Shown piece after piece: positions 11,601 to 23,600 of a stretch of 64,000 nucleotides of DNA (the first letter of the stretch is position 1; each line of letters starts with the position of its first letter). Position numbers and translations under genes: made by a program. The notes below the pieces were generated by a model that ran no database searches, was not told where the DNA came from, and was given only the letters and a program-made list of their open reading frames with translations. This DNA comes from Cydia pomonella (lineage: Eukaryota; Arthropoda; Insecta; Lepidoptera; Tortricidae): assembly GCF_033807575.1 (NCBI RefSeq), contig NC_084703.1, forward strand, positions 868,001 to 932,000, written 5' to 3'.

Positions 11601-14600
11601 CTGCCATCTTGTGGTCGGAATCGGAATTATATTAGACATGTGTAAGTAATGCGCGTAACATCACAAATGAGATATCACTCAAACGCGTAATGTTGCATTA
11701 CGCATCACTCCGAGAAACCAAGCATTACTTCAAACATCACTCGAGCACATGACTGGCCGAAGCGCGCGTAAACTCGTAAAGCATCAATATAGATTGACGC
11801 GCCGGTAGTCGGTACGAAAGGTCCGTTCAAGTACAATCCGCGTAATGTATAATGAGCAATGAGACGTGATGGTGTGATGTGTGATGTTTGTTTGCCATGC
11901 TATCATTACTTTGCTATCCCGCTCGCACCCGCACTCACTGCTCGCTCGCTCTCATTCCGCAATGCTTTCGGAACACTTCGGATCGGTCCGCTCGGCCGGT
12001 CGGTAGCAGTCGCATTTGAGTTATTGCAAATTTCATTAATTTGATACGATAACGGATTTTTGCACCTGCAATCGATTTAAAACTGTAATGCGTTACCATA
12101 GAGCTTACAATGTTTTTAGTATTTTACCTATAAGGATGCGGCTAAATGATAATTCGCTTGCGAGTTTGAATTTGACGAACAAAAACGTATTTACTGTTTA
12201 TTATTGTTGTGAAATGTTTGGTTTGGTTGACTTTCGCGGCAAACTAAATTAAGCACGAGTGAAGTTACTTATTTATCTTTAATTTAATACTGTAAACACT
12301 AGTGTTTACAGTACATTCTCGTATCAGTATCATATCATAATTTTATTGATATACCCAAATAAAAATACTACCTAGTGACTCTCGATGGCGTTATCTCATT
12401 AATTAACAGATATTTTCTTTTATTTTTTATCTATGATGCATATTTTACGACTATAAAAATAAAAACATTAAAAAAACGATCTATCACATGGCGGTGACAA
12501 AACGCAATGCTTAATAGATCGACGCGCCGATATGATACGCCCTAGAGTCCTAACACTCGCTGCGTAATGTAGTTAGTACTGTGATGACTGTGATGAGTGT
12601 GATGTTGCCATCACGCGCGCGCCCGCGCGCTGTATTCGTTCGGGTAAATGTTTCGTTTCGAGTGATAAGTGATGTGATATCTCAGTGTAACATTACGTTT
12701 TCGAAAAAGTGATGTGATATAGCATTACTTTTTGAAGCACTGTTTCGCGCATGTCTAAATTATATACATGTACATTTACATGTCACGTGTTTTCTTGTGT
12801 ATAGTAAGTGCTGCCATCTTGTGGGCTACATCGGAACAATAAACATCACATTTACGCCTCGCGCCAAAAATCTGACGGCTCCTGTGCTGCCTCCTACAGT
12901 TCATGCACGCTCCCTATATTCGTTAGAGCTCTGCCTGCTTTTTTGTCTTAAATTTTTTTCTGTTTTTTTTTTTCATATCGTAATTAACATGCCAAATAGA
13001 ATGAAACGTCAAGCGGAGTTTATAATGCTCAATAAAACATTACTAATATTATGGTTTATAAGGATATCGAATAAGAGGGTAAAATTAAATTTCATGTTTG
13101 ACCACCGGTTTGGCCTAGTGGGTAGTGACCCTGCCTACGAAGCTGATGGTCCCGGGTTCAAATCCTGGTAAGGGCAATTATTCGTGTGATGAGCATGGAT
13201 ATTTGTTCCTGAGTCATGGGTGTTTTCCATGTATTTAAGTAATTATAAATATTTATATATTATATATATAAATAATAATAAATAATAAATAAATAAATAA
13301 ATATTATAGGACATTATTACACAAATTGACTAAGTCCCACAGTAAGCTCAATAAGGCTTGTGTTGAGGGTACTTAGACAACGATATATATAATATGTAAA
13401 TATTTATAAATACTTAAATACATAGAACACACCCATGACTCAGGAACAAATATCCATGCTCATCACACAAATAAATGCCCTTACCAGGATTTGAACCCGG
13501 GACCATCAGCTTCATAGGCAGGGTCACTACCCACTAGGCCAGACCGGTCGTCAAGTAATATATCGTTGTCTAAGTACCCTCAACACAAGCCTTATTGAGC
13601 ATACTGTGGGACTTAGTCAATTTGTGTAATAATGTCCTATAATATTTATTTATTTATGTATGAGAGATTAAAATGTAATGTAGGTATATATGTTTAATAT
13701 ACACATACGAAGAAAAAAGTAGCAGATATGTTTAAAAAACTTAAAAGCAAGTAAAAAGGGCGCAGCGTAACGCCGATCAGCCACGCGGTTACTGTCACAA
13801 ATTTTCCTATGTTTCAATCACAATCCGTTCTATGACGACAAATGTAGCGGAAAGGTTACATGAAATTTAAACTCTAACATTTCTATCAGAAACATTTCCT
13901 GTCAATTATGTAACTTTCAACAGCTGAAATATGTCACTTCGCTAGTCAGGAGCTCTATGATTAAACACGCAACATCTGGATTTAATTAGTGGCTCTACTG
14001 TTCCATAAAAAGTACAATTAAAGAAAATTGATTGTAATAGAGAGGTAAAGTCTAAGAAAAAAACGTGGCCCTTAGTTTGACAACTAAAACAGATGGCGCT
14101 GTACTGCGCCATATGTTTTGCGGTCACTGAATTGTCAAACGTCAAATTTTGACAAAGTTACCGTAAAATGTCATGTCATGTGTTTGTCTGTGATGTCCAT
14201 AATATTTGTTTGTTTTAGGTTCCCAGTCTATCCTTCCATAAAAATCAAAATTAAACATTCTCTGCTCACATAAGTCTTTGATCTATAAATTATATTCATT
14301 AGTATTATATATGGAATAATATTTACAACATCAATAAATTGCTCTGATAATTAGATTAAGATAATTATATGTAATACTGTCTTACTATTCATAAGTGCTT
14401 GTTGCTAGGCCTACATGAATAAAGTATATTTGAATTGAATTGAATTGAGTCAAAAGTCCACACCTCGACATTGGCAGAATCCACTTTGCTAAAATTAGGG
14501 AGGAGTAAAAGCCATTTATGGAAAAAAAAATGTACTGAGCTGTACAGCGCCATCTCGTTTACCTGTCAAATTTGAAGCACGAGATTGTCTTACATTTTAC

Positions 14601-17600
14601 ACATCTTACTTAATCAATGTATCTTTGGCACAATCAATATTAAAAGAGTACCATTATTATTTTTTAACCGGGACTTGTTTTTCAGCGTCTCCCACTCGCA
14701 CTCATGGAAGATCCTGAAGCCGAACATGTTTGAGATTATCAAGGACGTGCTGTTCCCTCTGATGTCCTACTCCGAGGCCGACGAGGAGCTGTGGAACACG
14801 GACCCGCACGAATACATACGAATCAAGTTCGGTGAGTTGTTACGAAAGGGTTTTTAATAGCTTGAAATTTTTGACAGGACATCAGATCGATATTATTGAA
14901 CGATGAAAAACATCACAATTATTTCATTTAATTTTAAACTATATTTTTTATTTTATTTCTTTTTTCATTTTATTATTGATTATTATTAAGCTTTTATGAT
15001 AATTAATTATACAAATCATAAAATACCTGTGAAATGCCGCATGAATCCAAAAATTATGTAATGACAAGTTTAGTTTATTATTTGTAAATAGTCACCACTA
15101 GTATTAAGATTATTGCCATGCCCTAACAGGGTGTCATGTACAGACTATGTAATGTTTTAATACCATCCTATGTACAAATGAACATGGACGCAATAAAATA
15201 TATGAATATGAATATAAAAGGGCAATCAAGTCGATGGGTATCTGTTACTTTTTCTGTATATTTATGAAGTGCCATATACTACTGTGTACCATATCTAATT
15301 ACTACCATATTTTAATATAATTGTTTTAGACATATTCGAAGACTTTGTGTCGCCCATAATCGCCGCCCAAACCCTTCTCATATCCTGCTGCAAAAAGCGG
15401 AAAGAGATGCTCGAACGCACCATGCAGCTCTGCATGCAGGTCCTCACCAGCCAGAACGGAGAGTACAGCCCCAGGCAGCGAGACGGGGCCCTGCACATGG
15501 TCGGGACCCTCAGCGACTTACTTATCAAGAAGAAATTTTATAAAGAAGAAATAGACTCGCTTCTCAGCCAATACGTGTTCCCTGAATACAGCAATCCGCT
15601 CGGCTACATGAGAGCCCGGGCCTGCTGGGTGCTCCACTGCTTCGCCACCATCCGCTTCAAGAGCGAACCTCTCCTAGTAGAAGCCGTCCGCTTAACCGTC
15701 AACGCTTTACTCAACGACACAGACTTACCGGTCAAAGTAGAAGCTGCTATCGCTCTTCAAACTCTACTCGGGTCACAAGAAAAAGTTCACAAGCTACTCG
15801 AGCCTCAAGTAAAAGCGGTGACCACAGAACTTCTAAAAGTTATCCGAGAAACTGAGAACGATAACATAGCCAGTGTGTTACAGAAGATTGTACCGCTGTA
15901 CACCGAGCAGCTTATGCCTATGGCTTACGAGATAACTGATCATCTAGCGACGACGTTCCGGAAAGTCATAGGTAAGTCGAAGGCACTCTGCCAGATCACA
16001 CACAAACACACGTCACTTATCCAAACACTATACATCATTTTACACACACACCATAGTTTTCTGATTTCACTTGTAATTCACTGATTTAAACTTTCATGAT
16101 TTCTACTCATTAGGGTTCCGTAGCCAACTGGCAAAAAACGGAACCCTTATAGATTCGTCATGTCCGTCTGTCTGTCCGATTCTGTCACAGCCACTTTTTA
16201 TTATTTAGCAAAACTATTTTTTTTTTGCTCTTGCGAACGCTTCGGCTGTGGAATGAGCTTCCTGCCGAGGTTTTTCCGAGGGGCTACAGTATGGGGCTCT
16301 TCAAAAAAGGAGTACAGGTTTTTTAAAGGGTCGGCAACGCGCATGTAATACCTCTGGTGTTGCAGACATCCATAGGCTACGGTGACTGCTTACCATCAGG
16401 CGGGCCGTATGCTTATTTGCCACCACCCTGATTAAAAAAAAAAAAAATTTTTTTAATGTCGAGGATGGCGTTGTCCCCTTGATCTCGGAGAAGACTGGTC
16501 AAAGTTGGTCAAGTCGAGCAAAAAGCGGCACGGTCGTACCGTCCTTTTCTCGAAGCCGTTCAGGCCATTTTCTACCCCCCTATAACTTCGTTGTGGGTAA
16601 AACTAAAAGCCTGAATTTTCAGTAACCAAGCAGGCATTGTATATAAACACAGTATATTTCAAACTTAACTAGTCAAAGTTTCTTAATTTTGTCACTCACT
16701 CACTGACTGATCATCAAAACTCTTCTAGCAGACATAGAAGCTTCAAATTTAGGATACATTTAGTGTTTGGTGTATAAATCGAGGAAAACTCAAAATTTTG
16801 ATAACTGCATAAATAACTTTTTATCGCACTTGCTCGAAAAGATCTTATTTCATGCTGTACTGAAGGACAAAGACCTATTTTGTTCCCACGGGAGTTATGG
16901 ATTGTAAAAAAACTCCCTACGGAGCTATAGCTTTTTTTAAATTATGTCACTTATTCATACAAACCAAGTAGCATAAATGAGTTTTAATTTTAAAATACTG
17001 ACAGTTATAATTCAATATTTTTTTTTATGTTTAAAATTATTTAATTTGGTTAATTTAACAGCCGTTTAAAATATTTTTACATAATTTTCAATCGTGGCTG
17101 AATGCCGAATAGGTCAGTGCCTTCGATGCATAACCTATGTCACTGTATTTAAGAATTATTTCGCTTACAATTTAGTTTTTTATTCACAAATGTGATGAAA
17201 AACATTGTGGGAAACTCCGGGGGTAAGAATATTGTAAACTCGGATCTTTAATTCCACCCTCGTATCCAAACTTTCACTTACCCCCCTCGTTGTACAATGT
17301 ACCATTGTAATCCCATATAAATGTATGGGATTGGACTATCACAGTGAACATCATTCAAATGATTCAAAGCGTGTATAGTATTTCTGTAGAGCGGTCACCA
17401 CAATACAGGTCCAGCGTAGTGTGGGATCACTGAGTTATGTAATTTTATCTTATTTATTTTAATAAACATTTTCTTTTTTTTAGAGACAGACTCTGGAACT
17501 GATGAGAAGGCGATCACAGCTATGGGGCTGCTGAACACCATGGAGACGGTGCTGAACGTGATGGAGGACAACCCGGAGATCATGGTGCAGCTCGAGAAGA

Positions 17601-20600
17601 CTGTGCTCACCGTCGTGGGGCACATCTTGCAGAATAATATTATCGGTGAGACTGATTTAAAAATATAATATAATTGACTGTACCCTTCCGTTAATGAAGC
17701 GAGATCTTAGGTGGATGGCCACGACAATAGAACTTAAATGACGTCTAGGGTCAACTCGGCAACCTAATCTATCACGGTTCAAGAGATACAGCCTGGTGAC
17801 AGACGGACGGATAGACAGCAGAGTCTTAGGAATAGGGTTTTTGGGTACGGAACCCTAAAAATTTAACATCTGACCATACATTTACTCATAAATTTATAAT
17901 AAAAATCTCTGTTCCAGAATACTATGAAGAGGCGATGACCCTCCTCTGCAACCTCACAGCGAAGCAGATCTCGGAAGACATGTGGAAGGTCCTGGAGCTG
18001 CTGTACCAGGTGTTCGAGAAGGACAGCTTCGACTACTTCACTGACATGATGCCCGTGCTGCACAACTACATCACAGTCGACACCAACGCCTTCGTGTCCA
18101 ATGAGAACCATATACTGGCCATGTTTAATATGGCTAAAGCGGTAAGTTCATATATGAAATGAAAAGAAAATCTTCATTACAGACAACTGGTGAACTTGAT
18201 CCAGTGAGCTCCATCTTAGGCCCTGTCTTCACTTTCCATCGGGTGTGACTAGACGCAATCGCCAATCAGTTTTTTTTTATGAAAAAAAAAACTAGTGGCC
18301 TTTAAATAAATACCTTAAAACTAACATACATATTATAAAACTAAACATTACATATACTAGATGGCTCACAGTAAAGCAGATCGCTGAAGACATGTGGAAG
18401 GTTCTGGACACGCCTCTATTGTCAAGGCGCTAGAGTGCGTGTGTAGATATTTTTAAGCACCTCGACCGCTCCGATATATCTGATGGCTTGTTTAATATCT
18501 CAAACTGTTAAATCAATCTCGAAAAAAAAAAAAAACCTAATCAAACTCCATATGGCGATATTAGAATTTTGTTTAAATTTTATTTAACTTTAAATGTTTG
18601 TTAGTTTGTTATATTATTATATTACAAGCTTTTTATTTACTTTCAACTGACCATTGTCCGTTTGTAATCAAATCTTGCAAGTTAAATTTGACCCACTTCC
18701 CGGTTTCCGATGAAGCTGAAAATTTGCATACATATGTAAGTCGGGTGACAATGCAATATTATGGTACCATCGAGCTGATCTGATGATGGAGACAGGAGGT
18801 CGCCATAGGAACTCGTCGATAAAACAACGTAACCTAATTGTGTTTGGGGTTTCTAGAATTGTCTCGATGAGTATTAGTTACTTGTGGAAAGAAAAGTACA
18901 GTCAGCGATAAAAGCTTGTACAAAAAATGAAATTTTTGCCAAAAACTTATGTTTGTTAGGGTCAAATTTTGCAGGCCAACTAAGATTCACATACATATGT
19001 AAGTTGGGTGACAATGCAATATTATGGTACCATCGAGCTGATCTGATGATAGAGACAGGTGGTGGCCATGGGAACTCTGTGATAAAACAACGCAACGTAA
19101 TTGTGTTGGTGTTTATGAGAATTGTCTCGACGAGTATTAGTCGCCTATTGAAAGAAAGTACTGCCAGCGATAAAAGCCTTATATCAAAAATTATTTTTTT
19201 GAAAATAATACTTGTTATTTAAATATATTGTTAATGTGTAATCTCATGTATTTCTTATGTCTATGTGTGCTCTGCCTTTGCGTATCAGTGTGTGTAGTAA
19301 ATAGCATTGCGAGTGTTTATTTCTTCATCGGATCTTCGTTGGATATGTATCGCATGTCATTTACGACAGATCATATTAGTTTTCTTAAATAAGTAAATAT
19401 CTGGGAGACCAAGCTTTGCTTCGCAAACATATTGAAACTCAAAAATGCGCGTTTTCCCAGAGGCTAGGCTAGCTAGATCGATTTTTCGCCCCCGAAAACC
19501 CCCATATAGCAAATTTCATCGAAATCGTTAGAGCCGTTTCCGAGATCCCCGAAATACATATACACCGTGTTTTTATTGAATTGCGTTAACTCCGGGCTTT
19601 CGGTAAGTACGTTTAAGGTAGGGATTGCAATCCGGTCCGGCGGATCCGGTAATCCGGCCGGATCCGGCACTTTTCAGGAGCTACCGGATCCGGTAAAAAT
19701 CACCGGATCCGGACCGGATCCGGTATAATAAAAAAACGCCTAAATACAGCACGCTCGTGCGTTTCAGATGAAGAAAAGGCAACGGATACGAGGTATGAAG
19801 TTGAACAGAACAAAAAACGAATGAAAAAGTTTAAATTTAGTAAGATAAAAATATATTTATTATGAGGATGACTGGGAACAGAAGAGGATTTCTTCTTCTT
19901 TCATGTTGGTGGCACGATATGACGATTACATAAATACTTTAATAGAAGGAAAAATGAAAGGATGGAGATGCCATGGAAGGCATTTGTAATTTATGCTAAA
20001 GAGAAGGTTCATGTCGTGTCATAATGTTGTGATAGGAGATTAACCGACTACAGTTGGGCTCATCAATATGTGTGAATGAAGAATATATGATAATATTGAT
20101 AATCTTTAGTTTTCTCCGATATATGTATATATGTGATAAAATATAGATTCTTTTCTATTCAAATTTAAGAGAGAATCTTTTGTCTTTACAATTTCATCCA
20201 ATCTTATGCAATTTCCTTCATCTCCTGGTACATGCTACTCTACGTCCAGCCAATTCTTTATTTGATCTATGTAACTTTCCCTTTCCGCGATGGTTTTCAA
20301 TCCTACATTCTATTAGTTTTCGCATGAGATCGTCGTGTCGTGTGTTGTTCCTTATAATTTGACCAATATACTTTTCCATAAATTAAAAAAGTACAATTTT
20401 TTTAAGTCATACAGTCTACTACTTTTTCGGACAAATAAATTAGAGCAAGATAATACTAGAACGCATTTAATATCATAATTGGTTAAAAGTAAAATATCTT
20501 CGTTAAAAGTAAAAAATAATAGTAAGCGTAGGAGTTGAAAATAGAGTTCCGGTTACTCTGGTTATAATATTAGCGAAAAATCGTTGAGGATTAGACTTTT

Positions 20601-23600
20601 TGTTTGCCGCGATATCTATTGTCGAGTAGCAGTCCTGAGAGTTCCGCTACTCGATGCTAGATGTCGACTACGAAAATAATAAGCGTTTTGGTACCAAAAC
20701 TGATGTATGGAGTGAGCAATCTATGTAATTCTTATTTCTCTATGCTAGAATGGATGTCAACGTTAGAGTTTGTGAGGAAAGAGAAGAGTCGTGGAATGTA
20801 TGGGGCCCAATACATTCCACGACTCTTCTCTTTCCGAACAGACTCTACAAACAATTCAATCAAAGAACAGTTACGAAAACTTGTCCTTTCAAGGAGCTCC
20901 AACCCCACATCCCATCATCAGGCTTTGGAAACTAAGCAAATTTATAATTGTAAACAAAAATTTGAGCACTTTTGAATGGTTAAATATAATAAATTACCGA
21001 TTTTTTTTTTGTTTTTAAAGTGATATTGACATTGTGACAGTTTTTACTACCAAGTTCTATTTTATTGTTAAGAAGTTATTTATTAACTTCAAATTATAGA
21101 TTTAGTAATACGTATTACGCAAAAAACTAGAAAAATATGTCATTTAATTAACTTTTATATCCCTATACCAAACCGGATCCGGCCGGACTACGGCCAAAAT
21201 CCGGCCGGATCCGGCCGGATTGAAAACCAATCCGGTTTGCAATCCCTAGTTTAAGGAAACTAAATGGCACAGTTAATTTTCAAAAAAAAATTTTTTTTTG
21301 TTTTTTTTTTTTTACAATTTTTATATTTATAAAAAGTAACTAAATGTTGCATATAGCGTTGTTGTAACATGGGCATTACATTTAACTCAACCAAACAATT
21401 GAAAACTGTGACATATCAATGTCATTTCTAACATCGATCGTCCGAGATAGTACGTACGTTTAGTAGCAAATGTATGTACTCGCACTAAACACTAATCAAT
21501 AAGTAAACAGGCCCTAAGGCAAGTGTACACGCTCGTAAGGGCCTTATAATATAAAAATTTATGATTGATTATCTCCGAAATGGAGTTAATTAGAATATCG
21601 GTGTCTTTGAGAAAAATACTTAATTTAAGCTCAGGAATGCACCCTCGAAATTAACGCAAATCAAAAAAAACACGGTGTATACAAGAATTGCTCATTTAAA
21701 GGTATAAGATGAAACACTAACAATTTTAAAATTAATTAATTTTTGATCTATGAATTATATTCAATATATAAATACTTAAATACATAGAAAACATCCATGG
21801 CTCAGGAACAACTGTGGTCATAACATAAATAAATGGCCTTACTGGGGTTCGAACCTGGGATCATAGGCTCACTACCGACTAGGCCAGACCGGTCGTCAAA
21901 ATCATCATTATTCATTTATAATAAGTAGATCTTGCAACCATCCTTGCAACTGCTTACCATCAGGCGGGCCGTATGCTTGTTTACCACCGACGTAGTATGT
22001 AAAAAAACTTATTTCTGTAACGTAGACCTGATAGAGACGTACAAAATACAGTCTGGGCACTATGACCTCATTTCCAAGAGATATTCAAGTGTAACAACAA
22101 CCGTCTGAGAGGTCATCACTTAACATTTAAAGCTAGAACGGCCTAGGTCTCACAGTAACCCATACAAACACTTTCTGAGCAACCGAGTGGTGAGGGCTTG
22201 GAACAAACTCCCAGAAGACGGTTTCAGCACAAAATGTGAATCAGTTTAAAAATAAATTAGACAATCATATTATATCTGACAGACGACCGGTCTGGCCTAG
22301 TGGGTAGTGACCCTGCCTACGAAGCTGATGGTCCCGGGTTCAAATCCTGGTAAGGGCATTTATTCATGTGATGCATGGATATTTGTTCCTGAGTCATGGG
22401 TGTTTTCTATGTATTTAAGTATTTATAAATATTTATATATTATATATATCGTTGTCTAAGTACCCTCAACACAAGCCTTATTGAGCTTACTGTGGGACTT
22501 AGTCAATTTGTGTAATAAAGTCCTATAATATTTCAACTTCAACTCCAACGCTTATTCTGGTTATAATATTAGCTGAAAATCGTTCAGACTTTTTTTGTTT
22601 GCCGCGACATCTATTGTCGAGTAGCAGCACTGAAAGTTATGCTTGTTGATGCCTAGATGTAGACTACGAAAATAATAGTATTTTTGTTAACAAAACCGTT
22701 GCATGGAGTGAGCACTCTTTGTCTACTTATATCTCTTTGATACAGGTCATATCAATTGTCATAACGTGGTCGTATAAGTGAATGTAGACGCAACTGAAAC
22801 AGGCGTCGCCCCCATACTAAATTAGTACGGGACGGGAGCGCCTGTGTGGTCCCTATCTGGACCTGGATCTGAATCTTAGGTGCAAAGTCGGCATTTGATA
22901 TATCGGAGCGGTCGATGCGCTCAAAAATATCCCAACACGCACCCTAAAGGCCCATTTAGACGGTGCGGTATTTGTTCGGTCGGCCGAATTGGTTGTAACC
23001 TCAATAGTCGGCAATGTAACTTAAACCGCATGCGAGTTCGCGTGCCGTCTAAATCAGCCCTAACGCGTTGACGATAGACGCGTGTTCAGATATTTGTGAG
23101 AACCTTCGCCGCTCAGATATATTAGATGGCGACTGGAAGTAAAACGCGATAAGGCAATTAGGTTTGTCTTCAAGGTCATTGTTAGGTGTTTGATCAATAT
23201 AAGAAATGCAATCAATAGTTGCTTAGAGACCATGTTTTGGTGATGAGGCATATCGGATTATGGCGAAGACAGAACGATTGCTTATGATGATATTTACTTA
23301 CACAAATTTGGACCCGGGTACGTCCTTAAACTACGTCACTGTAATTGTGTGTGTGAATCTAGGCTTCATAACGGTTTAGCAACACCTACTTTTTCGATTA
23401 ACTTCGCTATTTCCGCTACCCAAAGGTTGTCTGGAAGAGATCGCTTTTAGCGATAAGACCGCCTGTTGTCTGCCTCTAAATTTAATCAGTGGTTTATTTT
23501 TCTTGTATATTTTTACTGAGGTGTGCCAATAAAGAGTATTCTATCTATCTACGTCCAAAAGAGAGGTATGGGCATTGTGAATGTCATCTCGCCTTGTGTG

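Larger units (their letters stand above)
19619..21248. mobile_element. 1630-bp hAT-like element with CCGGATCCGG subterminal palindromes
   Basis: Ends tagggattgcaatccgg and ccggtttgcaatcccta. The 8-bp duplication gtttaagg is at 19611-19618 and 21249-21256. Both ends carry several ccggatccgg units (19628-19725 and 21170-21232). The interior has no transposase I can read; it holds another MITE fragment (20515-20735) and a perfect hairpin (20776-20835). Confidence 0.92.
19562..21676. mobile_element. MITE with TIR acaccgtgttttt, split by a hAT-like element
   Basis: Left end acaccgtgtttttattgaat, right end aaaaaacacggtgt. The complete 476-bp relative is at 45122-45597 in the opposite orientation. 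The hAT at 19619-21248 interrupts it about 57 bases from the left end. Confidence 0.88.
19401..21712. mobile_element. Outer element of a multi-level nest (gagccgtttccgagat family)
   Basis: Left part 19401-19558 (agctttgcttcgcaaac, aaacccccatatagcaaatt, gttagagccgtttccgagat) and right part 21677-21712 (acaagaattgctcatttaaa) match the copy at 43660-44112. It is split by the element at 19562-21676. Confidence 0.8.

Noticed and set aside
12797..13171. 124-codon open frame
   Set aside because: It runs through the gagggtctgccatcttgtgg repeat and into a SINE head.
13900..13980. Possible separate gene between 13.7 and 14.1 kb
   Set aside because: The sequence is intronic, AT-rich and followed by a MITE; no splice-compatible coding segment is visible.
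22282..22531. tRNA gene suggested by A and B boxes
   Set aside because: The unit recurs many times with a long non-tRNA body and AT-rich tail, so it is a SINE. The same applies to 13099, 29801, 33617, 25974, 31086, 39544 and 43826.
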